DNA from: Thinopyrum elongatum
Lineage: Eukaryota; Streptophyta; Magnoliopsida; Poales; Poaceae
Assembly: GCA_011799875.1 (NCBI GenBank)
Contig: CM022297.1
Span: 71,002,663-71,066,662 of the forward strand
DNA: 64,000 nt
Direction: 5' to 3'
Numbering within the stretch: position 1 is the first letter of the stretch; each line of letters starts with the position of its first letter. The position numbers were made by a program, and so were the translations under genes. This document shows positions 1-11,372 of this stretch, piece after piece. The notes beneath the pieces were generated by a model. That model saw only the letters and a program-made list of their open reading frames with translations, made no database searches and was not told where the DNA came from.

Positions 1-850
1 TCGATAGCCGGTCCTACGGTAAAGGACACTCGGAGTTGTATCCTGATTGATACAATTTAGAACTGGATACTTGGATACTATGGCTCTGGGATTGCTTCTC
101 GCAGGGAGTCGAGAAGGGATCTCAGGACGAGGTTGATGACTGTATGGCTATGGGATTGCTTTCTCGCAGGGAGTCGCGAAAGGATCTCTGGGTGAGGTTG
201 AGACTTAATAATACTACTACATTATACTGTGCTGATCTACTCTCTTCTATTGCTGCAAGACCTCTGAAGATGCTAGTCTTCGATAGGACTAGGCCTTCTC
301 TCTATTCTGGCATTTCTGCAGCCCAATCCACATATACAGCCTCCCCTTGAAAATGTTGCATATGTAGTGTAGATCCTTGCTTGCTGAGTACTTCTGAGTA
401 CTCACAGTTGCTTTGTTTTCTTTTCCCCCCATATCCTTTTGATGCGACCAGATGACGGAGCCCCGGATACAGCTGCCCCCGCTGACGACCGTTACTACTA
501 CCACCTCGAGGATGTTACTTCTACAAGTTGGCCGAAGACCAGGAGTAGGTTTAGAGGGTCCCAGGCAGGAGGCCTACGCCTTTCGATCGTAGTGTTTTAT
601 TTTGCCCCGCCTTTCTAAAGGCCTTGCTGTTTCTCTTTTAATATCTGTACCCAGATATCTGATGCTTCCGCTGACGCTTGTTCACAAGCTTATGTATTCG
701 AGCCCTCGAGGCCCCTGGCTTGTAATATAAAGCTTGTATGACTTTATTTATGTTTTAGAGTTGTGTTGTGATATCTTCCCGTGAGTCCTTAGGCTTGATC
801 GTGTGCATTTGCGTGTATGATTAGTGCACGATTGAGCCGGGGGCTTTACA
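1..850 (+). repeat. E1 5' LTR, 3'-terminal 850 bp
   Basis: Direct repeat of 7018-7867. It ends in GGGCTTTACA, directly followed by the primer binding site, which fixes the LTR/internal boundary at 850. The 5' three quarters of this LTR lie outside the window. Confidence 0.9.
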
Positions 851-853
851 AGT

Positions 854-865
854 TGGTATCAGAGC
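854..865 (+). other. E1 primer binding site (tRNA-iMet type)
   Basis: TGGTATCAGAGC, the usual plant initiator-methionine tRNA complement, begins three bases after the LTR end. It primes minus-strand DNA synthesis. Confidence 0.9.
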
Positions 866-1278
866 CGACTGACTGTAGGAACCCCCTTTCCAACTCCTTG
901 GCCGAAGTTGAGTCTAGTAACCGAAAACTGTTTTACTAACTTGGTTGTGTGGCTTACGGGCCCACGTCGCCAATTGGGTGGTATTAGGATCTTTTACTCC
1001 TCGACCTTTACTCTGGGACTCTGTTCTCTCTCCTATTCGGGTTAAATAAAGTTTACTAACGCCGACACTTAGGATCTCATAATTCTCGTCCACCCGGAGA
1101 GCTGGATATCTGTGCGATTTCCCTGATATTGATCTGATTAGTCTAATAATCATTTTCCTTTCCATTGTTTTGTTTAACCTTTCTCTCCGAGTTGTATTAT
1201 ACTCCGAGTTGTCATTCGATAAGACCGGATTCTGCATCAGAATGCACACGGAGAGTAGGATCCAGCAAGTTGATCGAT
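866..1278 (+). other. E1 leader joined by deletion to mid-RT
   Basis: About 400 bases of untranslated leader. No gag or protease reading frame is visible. RT homology begins abruptly near 1279, so several kilobases of gag-protease-RT have been lost. The bases around 1170-1278 give an open frame fused to RT, but its N-terminal part resembles nothing in a Gypsy polyprotein. Confidence 0.6.
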
Positions 1279-3824
1279 CATTGGTGTTTTCTAAACTCGA
1301 CTTGAGGTTGGGTTATCATCAGATCCGTGTTCGTGAAGAGGATATTCCGAAGACTGCATTTGTTACTCGTTATGGCTCCTACGAGTACACTGTCATGTCA
1401 TTTGGCTTAACAAATGCTCCAGCCACATTCTCCCGTCTGATGAATTACATCTTCATGGATTACCTCGACAAGTTCGTCGTGGTTTATCTAGATGATATTC
1501 TGGTATATTCGAAGAATAAAGAAGAACATGCTAAACACCTCCGTCTTGTACTAGAAAAGCTCCGAGAACACCAGTTGTATGCCAAGTATTCCAAATGTGA
1601 ATTCTGGCTTTCTGAAGTAACTTACCTTGGTCATGTGATTTCCAAGGATGGAATTGCTGTTAACCCAGAACGAGTTCAGGCTATTCTTGACTGGACACCT
1701 CCGAAGAACGTCAAGCAAGTGAGAAGTTTTCTGGGCCTTGCAAGCTATTGCCGTCGATTTGTTGAGAATTTTTCTAAGATTGCTAAGCCTTTGACTGATC
1801 TGCTTCACAAGGGCGTTAAGTTCGAATGGACCAAAAAATGCCAGGAAAGTTTTCAAACACTCAAAGACAAGCTAGCATCTGCCCCAGTACTTGCTCCATA
1901 AGATTCTCGCAAAGATTTTGTGATCTATTGTGACGCATCCCGTGAAGGATTAGGTTGTGTCCTAATGCAAGAGCGTAAAGTGATTGCCTATGGCTCTCGT
2001 CAGTTGCGCCCACATGAAGAGAATTATCCGGTACATGATCTAGAACTAGCTGTTGTCATCTATGCACTGCAGTTGTGGCGACATTACCTTCTCGGTAATC
2101 GTTGCGAGATCTACATGGATCATAAAAGTCTGAAGTACTTGTTTACTCAACCATCTCTAAACCTCCGTCAGCAAAGATGGATGGAGGCCATTGCGGATTA
2201 TGATTTGGGTATTTCCTATACCCCTGGCAAGGCTAACGTGATGGCTGATGCCTTAAGCCGCAAGTCCTATTGCGACAACCTCGTGGTTAGGCGAGCTCAA
2301 CCTCGTCTTTATCAAGAACTGTGCAAGCTGAATCTGCGGATTGTTCCACAGGGTTCTCTTAATAACCTTGTGATTCAGCCAGATCTTGAGAAAGCTGTTA
2401 AGAATGCGCAAGCTAAAGATGCCGAAATTGATCTCATGAAGAAAGATCTTCACCTTCAAAAGTATAGGGATTTCTCGCTGTCTGAAGATGGAACCTTGTA
2501 TTTCAGAAACCGCATTGTGGTACCTCGCTTCGAACTCATGACTGACAAGGTCATGAAGGAGGCACATGATACCCCACTATTTATTCATCCGGGTAGCACC
2601 AAGATGTATCGTGATCTCCGTCAAAGGTACTGGTGGTCTAAAATGAAGCAGGATATTGCTCGATATGTTGCTGAATGTGATGTGTGTCGTCGCGTTAAAG
2701 CAGAACATCAGAAGCCAGCTGGAATTCTGCAACTGCTTCCTATTCCTTTATGGAAATGGGATAAGGTTCAGATGGATTTTATTACTGGCCTTCCCAGGCC
2801 ACAGAAGGGTCACGATGCTATTCTTGTAGTCGTCGATCAACTCTCTAAAGTTGCACACTTTCTGCCTGTCAAAGAGACTATCACTGCTAGTCAGTTAGCA
2901 GAGTTGTATATCTCCAGAATTGTTTCACTCCACGGTATTCCAAAGGAGATTAGTTCGGACCGTGGCGGCCTTTTCACTTCCAAATTCTGGGAAAGTTTCC
3001 AAACAGCTATGGGAACTCATATTACCTGGAGTTCAGCTTATCACCCCCAATCCCAAGGCCAAGTCGAGCGAGTCAACCAAGTGCTTGAAGACATGCTTCG
3101 GGCTTGTGTTATTTCATTCGGCAAGAAGTGGGAAGAATCTCTCCCGTATGCCGAGTTCTCTTATAACAACAGCTATCAAGCCAGTTTGAAAATGGCCCGC
3201 TTCGAAATTCTATATGGACGTAAGTGTCGAACCCCTCTAAATTGGTCAGAAACTGGGGAACGACCGCTCGTGGGTCCGGATATTATTCAACACGCCGAAG
3301 ACCAAGTCCGTATTGTCCGGGAAAATCTCAAGGCGGCTCAGGACCGCCAGAAGAGCAACTATGATCGCAAACGATGGGGTTTGACTTATCAACCTGGTGA
3401 TCAGGCTTATCTGCGAGTCACCCCGATGAAAGGCACTCACCGTTTCGGAATCAAGGGCAAGTTAGCTCCCCGCTACATTGGTCCTTTCCGCATTGTTGCA
3501 AGACATGGTCAGGTGGCATATAAATTGGAGTTGCCGCCGCAATTCTCTCATATCCACGACGTATTCCATGTGTCGCAACTTCGTAAATGCTTCAAGGAAT
3601 CTCCGCACCGAGCAGTGGATCATGAGGTGCTCGAATTGCATGATGATCTTTCATATAAGGAGCATTCGATCCGCATTCTCGATGAAGCTGAACGTCGAAC
3701 CCGTCAGAAGGTTACCAAGTTCCTCAAGGTGCAGTGGTCAAATCATACTGAAGATGAAGCCACTTGGGAACGCGAGGATAATCTTCGTGCGGAATACCCC
3801 GAACTTTTTCCTTCTACCTCTTAA
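1279..3824 (+). pseudogene. E1 truncated pol (RT-RNase H-integrase-chromodomain)
   Basis: One frame, broken by a TAA at 1899-1901 between RT and RNase H, where relatives read through from APVLAP into DSRKDF. RT shows YHQIR, the catalytic YLDD (about 1484-1495) and FLGL. RNase H follows from 1920 (IYCDAS, HKSLKYL, ADALSR). Integrase shows an HHCC-like zinc region near 2590-2700, the first catalytic Asp in MDFITGLP, the second in SSDRGG (family usually DRGT or DRGS, so this site is altered) and the Glu in QGQVERVN. A chromodomain ends the protein ([10 protein letters not shown] through TWERED), the hallmark of chromoviruses. The RT N-terminus is deleted and no start codon is credible; this copy cannot make active polymerase. 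Confidence 0.9.
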
Positions 3825-5371
3825 TTCTCGGGACGAGAATTCTTGTTAGTAGTGGAGATTTGTAACACCCCATGTATTAAGCTACAGTATTCACCCTTTT
3901 GATTATGCCAAGTCATCATGATCAACAGTGCTTAATCATCATTAGTATCATATCTCTTTTCAAATTCAAATTCAAAATGGAAAATTCAAACTTAAGTGAA
4001 ACTAAAAGTTGTCCAAACCTGAAAACTAAAATGTGCCTCATGTTGCAAATATTCCCAAAGCATTGATAAAAATGATTGCAACATTTAATGGAGTTGGGAA
4101 AGGACTCAAACAACAAGAAACAACAGCAAACATCACTATTTCATACCTTTTTAATTCAATAAAATCCCAAATGAAAACCTTTGGACTCAAAACCTTTTTA
4201 TAACAGTGGCATATAATGCACTGATATTATTGGACTATGTCTCATATTTTGCAAAAGTCTTCTGGAATGAAATTGAAAGGCAAAACAGTAAAGAAAAAGA
4301 AAAACAGAAAAGAAAAGGAAAAAAGGCCTAGTCTACTATGCACTTACCGGCCTGCCCAGCACAGTGCCGGCCCAACCCAACACCTCTCGTCCCCTTCCCC
4401 TGTTCACCACCGCACGCCGCTGTCGCCCGCACCGCGCACCGTGCCCCGGCCCCACCTTCTCCTCGCTCGATACCGCGCCTCGCCGCTCGCCGTGGGTGGA
4501 TAAGAGCCCTCCCTGGCTCCCCACTGGATCCTCTGGTCTCTCCCCCTCTCCATCGCTCCTCCTTCTCCTCCTCTCTCTGTCGAACACCGTCGCCGCTCGC
4601 CGCAGACGACGCGGCCACCAGCGGCCCCGTACTCGCTGGTGTTGTCCACGAGCTCCGCCGCGGATGACCACCCCTCCTCGTGCCTCCAAACGGAGCCAAG
4701 GAGGCCTGCTGTTGCTGATTCTTCTTCCTCCCCATCTCCAGCCACCTCAAGCCCTCACTGTCGATTCGCCGCCTCCCCCTGTGCTACCGATCGTCGAGGG
4801 GCCTCCGTGAGCCCGCGCGGTGAGCTCCGCCTCCTCCCCATCTCCTTTCGAGCTCGGTTTCGAGCTATTGCGTGCACCCACCGAAGCCCAAACTCTAGCA
4901 ATCACCGAGCTCGAGCGCGGCCGTAGCTCCGGCCATCCCCAGCTGCCGCCGCTCGCTCCTTTGGATGCGCCACATCACAGCGATCCCGTATGAGTGACCC
5001 GCGACCAAAATGGCCACCCGTAGCGCGATTCCGGCGAAGCTCCGGCCGTTGCCGCCGTGTTTTGCCTCGCCGACGCCGGTGCTGACGTGGCTCAGCCGGG
5101 CCCCACCGCTAGTGCCACTGACTGCGGGCCCCACGGGCCCCGTTGACCAGGGTCAACTGCTGAGGTGGCACAGTGGCCCACTGACATACGGGCCCCACCC
5201 CATTTAAATGTTTTAAAATAAATAGATAAAAGTTAATTAACTATTAGTCACTGACAGGTGGGTCCCGCTAGTTGATTAGGATTAGATTAGTTAATTTCTG
5301 TTAATTAGTCCAATCTATGACATGTGGGGCCCACTGGTCAGGTTTGACCTGGCCGGCCCCCTGTTGACTGC

Positions 5372-5401
5372 TGACGTCAGCTTTACGTCATGATGACGTC
5401 A
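5372..5401 (+). promoter_or_regulatory. Cluster of TGACGTCA (as-1/bZIP-like) sites in the E1 LTR
   Basis: TGACGTCA occurs at 5372-5379 and 5394-5401, with a third ACGTCA at 5385-5390. Paired TGACG motifs are the binding sites of TGA-class bZIP factors (as-1-type elements). The cluster lies about 350 bp upstream of the possible core promoter at 5754-5788. Function in this LTR is inference. Confidence 0.4.
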
Positions 5402-5753
5402 CCCTGTACTGTTTTGGATAATTTGAATTTAATTAATTAAATAAATTCCAGAAAATCAATAAAACTTTAGAAAATCATATCTTTTAATCCGTAACTCCGA
5501 TGAAAATAATTTATATATGAAAAATGATCAGAAAAATGAGACGAATCCGAATACGCTACCCACATACCTATTAAAGGCCTTTAACTATCTGAACATGCAA
5601 CTTTTTGCCTGTTTCAGATAGATGAATAGTTCATGACTCTAATAAAATAATTCCAAGCAAATTCCTAAAATAACTAATTGACTTAGACATGTCTTCAGGC
5701 AACCCTGCACTGCACGTTAGCGTAGCCTGCTCTGTGTTGCTCTTGTTGCGGTG

Positions 5754-5788
5754 TATTTATACTGTTTCCTCCCCCTCTTCTCTCTCGT
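5754..5788 (+). promoter_or_regulatory. Possible core promoter of the E1 LTR
   Basis: A TATA-like TATTTATA at 5754-5761 is followed by a long pyrimidine tract (TTTCCTCCCCCTCTTCTCTC), resembling the Y-patch of plant core promoters. This is a weak call based only on motif order and spacing. Confidence 0.3.
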
Positions 5789-6192
5789 TAGACCCCGACG
5801 CAGTTCCCGGTACCGACGCAGCTCTGGTGATTGGCTACACTTCTAACGACCTTGCCCTTGCCGCCGAGCAACCAGGCAAGCCCCCCCCCCCTTTGATCAT
5901 CCTGATATCGCCCATTCTATTTTCTCATGCTTGCATTAGAATTGCAACTGCTACTACTTTACCAATTCTGATGCATATCCTGTTTATTGTAACTTGCAAA
6001 TTGAAACCTTACCTGCTTATCCTAAACTGTATAGTATAGGCTGGGTAGAGACCTATCAGTAACCCTACTTATCCCGACTGCCCCGCTGGATAATCTGAAG
6101 ACCCGATCAACGGTATTGAAGACTAGGCCCCGACACAGCATATCACCCCCCCCCCTTAGTTGTAATGACACTGCAGCGTTACTATCGAGTGC

Positions 6193-6396
6193 CGAGGGTG
6201 ATACCTCGTGTAGCACTTCTGATGTTAACTCTGTAGAGTAGCTATTCGGTCGTGGTCATCGAGGGTGATTCCTCTTTCACCGCTTCCGTTAACGACGCTG
6301 TCGTGCACCACCTCAAGTGTGAACCCATCGAGGGTGAATCCTCCGAGTTCACCTTGACAGACACATCGAGTAGGAATCCAACGAGGGTGATACCTC
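6193..6396 (+). repeat. Four imperfect palindromes CGAGGGTGATNCCTC in the E1 LTR
   Basis: Copies start near 6193, 6260, 6329 and 6382. The best two read CGAGGGTGATACCTCG, able to form a CGAGG/CCTCG stem with a six-base loop. Spacing is irregular (about 50-70 bp). Only one LTR copy of this part is in the window. Confidence 0.7.
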
Positions 6397-7867
6397 GGAT
6401 TCCCCTGATGTTATGGACACACGGATACTTGGACTTTACACTATTACCTGGATAGGCGGGTCAACCCTGAGGGGTACCCGCGTGTGATGTGAAGACTGGT
6501 TGCCTGTATGGTGCCCGAGTGATGAATACGAGGTGCGGCCGGGCATTCTTAACCCTTGCAGCAAGTCCTCGAGATGGGGCAACGGGGTCAGATCTTTTGT
6601 GAGTCTCTGCTCGTTACCGCAAGCCCTAGTCCACTAACGATTTGGATATTTGATTCGAGCAGGCCTCTGGCCTGATAGCACTAACCATCACGTGGGCATA
6701 GTATGGGCGTTCTACATCGTAGCATCAGCCGAAAGCTCTGTCAGACGTCTAGTTCAGCCTTGCGGCTGGGACGGACCGGCGCCCTCCTGGTGCCTGGCTT
6801 CACCCTGCTCGCAACGACCCGGAGTGCATAGGGCGATGGCCCAAGACCCCTGAGTGCTTAGGATGTAGACCGGCGGGGACCTCTCTGCTGAGCTGTAGGT
6901 AGGGCTGCGGTGTATCATTTGGCCGAGGCCGGGCATGACCCAGGAAAGTGTGTCCGGCCGGAGTTAATCGAGCGTGTTGGGTAAGTTGGTGCACCCCTGC
7001 AGGGATGATAACTTCTATCGATAGCCGGTCCTACGGTAAAGGACACTCGGAGTTGTATCCTGATTGATACAATTTAGAACTGGATACTTGGATACTATGG
7101 CTCTGGGATTGCTTCTCGCAGGGAGTCGAGAAGGGATCTCAGGACGAGGTTGATGACTGTATGGCTCTGGGATTGCTTTCTCGCAGGGAGTCGAGAAAGG
7201 ATCTCTAGGTGAGGTTGAGACTTAATAATACTACTACATTATACTGTACTGATCTACTCTCTTCTATTGCTGCAAGACCTCTGAAGATGCTAGTCTTCGA
7301 GAGGACTAGGCCTTCTCTCTATTCTGGCATTTCTGCAGCCCAGTCCACATATACAGCCTCCCCTTGAAAATGTTGCATATGTAGTGTAGATCCTTGCTTG
7401 CTGAGTACTTCTGAGTACTCACGGTTGCTTTGTTTTCTTTTTCCCCCATATCCTTTTGATGCAACCAGATGACGGAGCCCCGGATACAGCTGCCCCCGCT
7501 GACGACCGTTACTACTACCACCTCGAGGGTGTTACTTCTACAAGTTGGCTGAAGACCAGGAGTAGGTTCGGAGGGTCCCAGGCAGGAGGCCTACGCCTTT
7601 CGATCGTAGTGTTTTATTTTGCCCCGCCTTTCTAAAGGCCTTTCTGTTTCTCTTTTAATATCTGTACCCAGATATCTGATGCTTCCGCTGACGCTTGTTC
7701 GCAAGCTTATGTATTCGAGCCCTCGAGGCCCCTGGCTTGTAATATAAAGCTTGTATGACTTTATTTATGTTTCAGAGTTGTGTTGTGATATCTTCCCATG
7801 AGTCCTTAGGCTTGATCGTGTGCATTTGCATGTATGATTAGTGCATGATTGAGCCGGGGGCATTACA

Positions 7868-10800
7868 GGTGGTACATTTACCATCAGTGCCACTCTCAGT
7901 GACAAATAGGAAAGCGGGCTCATTGCCTTCCTGCTGGCGAATGTCGATGTGTTTGCTTGGCAACCATCTGACATCCCCGGTGTTCCCAGGGAGGTAATCG
8001 AGAACCACCTTGCTGTCTGCCCACATGCCCGGCCCGTTAAGCAGAAGGTCCGGAAGCAAGCTTTGGAGCGGCAACAGTTTATTGCCGAGGAGATCAAGAA
8101 ACTTGAGGCAGCCGGATTGGCCAGAGGAGTATTGCATCCAACGTGGTTAGCAAACCCAGTGGTGGTGCGCAAGGAAAATGGGAAATGGAGGCTTTGCATA
8201 AATTTCACGGATCTTAACAAAGCATGCCCGAAGGACCCATTCCCCTTACCACGTATCGACCAGATTCTGGATTCCACCTCCGGATGCGACTTGCTCTCCT
8301 TCCTGGATGCCTACTCTGGATACCATCAGATCTTCATGTCCAAGGAGGACGAAGAAAAAACCACGTTCATAACTCCGTGTGGCACATACTGTTTTGTACG
8401 GATGCCCTTCAGGTTGAAGAGCGCTGGATCCACTTTTGCAAGAGCAGTACAGATTGGCTTTGAGTCCCAGTTGCACAGAAATGTTGAAGCCTACATAGAT
8501 GATATTGTGGTCAAGACCAAGGACAGAATGACTCTCATTCAGGATTTGGAAGAGACCTTTGCAAATCTGCGCAGGCTCAACTTGAAGCTAAACCCGGAGA
8601 AGTGTGTGTTTGGCATTCCTTCCGGCAAGCTACTTGGCTTTTTTGTGTCCCACCGGGGGATAGAAGCCAACCCCGACAAGATCAAGGCTATCGATCAAAT
8701 TCAAGCACCAAAGATGGTCAAGGACGTGAGGCGTTTGACTGGATGTGTTGCCGTGCTGAGCAGGTTCATTTCCAAGTCAACTGAACGCGCTTTGCCGTTT
8801 TTCAAAATCTTGAAAAAGGTAGGGCCCATGGAGTGGACCCCAGAGGCAGACGCTGCGCTACAAGATTTGAAGGCCTACCTTTCCTCTGTTCCCACCTTAG
8901 TCGCTCCTAAACCACAAGAGCCATTGCTGCTATATCTAGCAGCGACCAATCAAGTGGTTAGCGCAGCACTGGTGGCACAGCGGGAGGTAGATGAAGCAAC
9001 AACCGCCGCCACCGTCCCCGCTGGAGAGAAAAGTGAACCAGTCCTGGCAAGATCAGATGCAGTTCAAGACAAAGAAGAGCAAAGCAGTGGAGACAGTCCC
9101 AAGATCATGGCAGGGAAGAAGGTGGTGCAGCGCCCAGTGTACTTCATCAGCTCCCTACTGCAGGGGGCTAGGTCGAGGTATTCTGGCGTGCAAAATTTGA
9201 TTTTTGGCCTCATCATGGCCTCAAGGACACTGCGTCACTACTTCCAAGCCCACGAGATCATGGTTGTCACCCGCTTCCCCTTGGAACGCATACTCTGAAA
9301 CCCTGAGGCTACTGGCAGGGTCGTGGAATGGGCTTTGGAGTTAGCCAGTTTTGGTTTAAGGTTTGAAAGCACATCAACTATTCATAGCAGAGCACTGGCA
9401 GAGTTCACTGCAGAGTGGATGCCAACCCCTGATGAGGAAGTACTAGAAACAGTTATCCCTGGCAAGGAAGTGCCCTAGAATGGATTATGTATTTTGATGG
9501 TGCCTTCTCCCTACAGGGTGCAGGAGCTGGCGTGCTTCTTGTTGCTCCCACTACGGAGCACCTTAAGTACGTCGTTCAAATGCATTTTCCTTGGGAGGAG
9601 GCTACCAACAATACTTCAGAGTATGAAGGGCTCCTTGCTGAGCTTAGGATTGCAACAGAGTTGGGAATCAAGAAGTTGATCATCCGTGAAGACTCACAAC
9701 TTATGGTGAGACAAATCAACAAGGATTACCAAAGCCTATTGATGGAGGCATTCGTCGAGGAAGTGAGAAAGTTGGAGGAGCGCTTTGACGGATTGCAAAT
9801 AGAGCACGTACCACGTGCGGAAAATAGCATTGCTGGTGATCTGTCAAAGTGCGCTGCGCAAAAACTCCCTGTGGAACCAGGGACTTTTGTTCTCCATCTG
9901 ACTCAACCCTCCGTATCCCCGGAAACAATGGCCAGCAAGAGGAGGAAATTGAACTCCGGCAAGCCTCTCTCGGCAGAGCTTCCCGAAACCCCCGGCAAAA
10001 GGCTTGGCGAGAAAACTCCCCTTCGATCAGTGAGCTGCACCCTCCCGCCAAATTAACAGTCTTTGTGGTCAAGGCGTGCGCTCCTGTCGACAAGGAGGTG
10101 CCTCTAGTCCTTGTTGCCGAGCCCCAGGCTCCAACTTGGGCACGGCACATTGTTTGTTTCCTCCAAACAGGAGAACTTCCCGAAGAACAAGAAGAAGCTG
10201 AAAGAGTAGCCCGGAGGGCCAGTATGTATCAGTTTGTTGACGACACACTATACAGAAGAAGGCCCAACGGTGTGAAATTGAAGTGCATTTGCCGGGAAGA
10301 AGGAAAGGAACTGCTGGCAGAAATACACAAGGGTATGTGTGGCTCCCACATCGGATCAAGGGCCTTGGTTGGGAAAGCTTTCCGGCAAGGTTTCTACTGG
10401 CCCACTGCCCTCCAAGATGCAATCGAGATAGTCACTAAGTGTGAAGCCTGCCAGTTCCACTCCAAGAATATCCATCAGCCTGCTCAAGCTCTCCAAACAA
10501 TCCCTTTGTCATGGCCATTTTTGGTCTGGGGGCTCGACATCCTGGGTCCCTTCCCTCGTGCTACCGGGGGCTTTGAATTCTTGTTCGTCGCAATCGACAA
10601 GTTTACAAAGTGGCCGGAAGTGGAGCCCGTGAGAAAGGTGACCGCGCAGTCAGCTATCAAGTTCTTGAAAGGATTTGTGTGCCACTTCGGGGTACCTGCC
10701 CGAATCATCACCGACAATGGCACCCAATTCACAAGCCACGCCTTCATGCAATACGTTCATGCCCTCGGAAGCAAGATTTCATTTGCCTCTGTGGCCCATC

Positions 10801-11372
10801 CCAGAAGCAATGGACAAGCTGAGAAGGCGAACGCTGAAGTGCTGTGAGGTCTCAAGACAAGAACTTTTGATAGACTGCAGAAGTGCGGTAGGCGATGGAT
10901 TGATGAGCTACTAGTGGTTCTTTGATCCCTCCATACGACACCAAATCGAGCTACTGGACAGACTCCCTTCTCCCTAGTCTATGGGGCAGAAGCAGTTATC
11001 CCCACGGAACTCATATTCGGGTCTCCTCGAGTGCTTGCCTACGATGAAGTAGCGCAGGAACAGCACCGGCATGACGACGCTGTGCTACTTGAGGAGAACC
11101 GTCTCTGGGCTGCTACGCGTGCTGCACGCTACCAGCAAGCCCTGCGTTGCTATCACAGCCGCAGGGTTCATGCCCGGAGTTTTGAGGAAGGCGACCTTAT
11201 CCTTAGGCGCGTTCAGTCCGCCAAGGGTGCAAACAAGTTGACACCGAAGTGGGAAGGCCCTTGCCGGGTAGTACGAGTCACCGGACCTGGCGCAGTCCGT
11301 CTGGAGACTGGATATGGCATTCAATTGCAAAAATCATGGAATATTGAGCATCCCCGTAAGTTCTACCCGTAA
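7868..11372 (+). pseudogene. E2 pol (RT-RNase H-integrase), decayed
   Basis: RT-RNase H runs 7910-9295 with LNKACP, SFLDAYSGYHQI and catalytic YIDD (about 8491). The RNase H connection carries an insert of about 40 residues rich in E, A and S (about 8985-9110) that E8 lacks. A TGA at 9296-9298 replaces an expected Arg. A frameshift near 9475 leads into the RNase H-like domain (MYFDGAF, 9487 on); another frame change near 9850-10050 leads into integrase: HIGSRALV and CEACQ zinc region, then D in GLDILG, D in ITDNGT, E in QAEKAN. A TGA at 10845-10847 again stands where Arg is expected, with another stop shortly after; the C-terminal part (PFSLVYGAEAV on) ends with TAA at 11370-11372. At least four breaks; not functional. 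Confidence 0.88.
7907..7909 (+). other. E2 in-frame UAG between protease and RT (possible readthrough site)
   Basis: In frame with RT. The residues before it read SATLSDK and those after read ESGLIAF, colinear with E8 (SATLDPK, stop, ESALIEF). The 20 bases AAATAGGAAAGCGSGCTCAT differ at one position between the two elements. In a decaying element this could be a random stop, but the exact coincidence with E8 argues for an ancestral site. Confidence 0.6.

Larger units (their letters stand above)
1..7867 (+). mobile_element. E1: chromovirus-type Gypsy retrotransposon, internally deleted, left end outside window
   Basis: LTR retrotransposon assembled from a partial 5' LTR (1-850), an iMet-type primer binding site, a truncated pol with C-terminal chromodomain, and a full 3' LTR (3861-7867, about 4 kb). 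The internal region is only about 3 kb because gag, protease and the N-terminal part of RT are missing. Both LTRs end in TTACA; the 3' LTR starts TGTAACACCCC. Positions 1-850 align without net gaps to 7018-7867, with about 20 mismatches counted by eye (roughly 2-3%), mostly transitions, so insertion is recent. It lies inside E2: base 7868 starts mid-frame in E2 pol. The 5-bp target duplication on the right would be GGTGG; the left copy is off the window. Very long LTRs plus a chromodomain suggest the Tekay/Del group (inference). Confidence 0.85.
3861..7867 (+). repeat. E1 3' LTR (4007 bp)
   Basis: Starts TGTAACACCCC just after a purine-rich stretch (GTGGAGATT, likely polypurine tract) and ends GGGCATTACA. 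Its last 850 bp repeat 1-850. It includes a GC-rich block at about 4340-5180 that is open in several frames on both strands through composition, without recognisable protein; a cluster of ACGT-core sites near 5372-5401; a pyrimidine-rich core-promoter-like patch near 5764-5788; and four short palindromes at 6193-6396. None of the ORFs inside resembles a known domain. Confidence 0.9.

Noticed and set aside
4237..4926. Several overlapping open frames on both strands in the E1 LTR
   Set aside because: GC-rich composition removes stop codons in all frames; products are Pro/Arg/Ser-rich without domains, and the region lies in an LTR.
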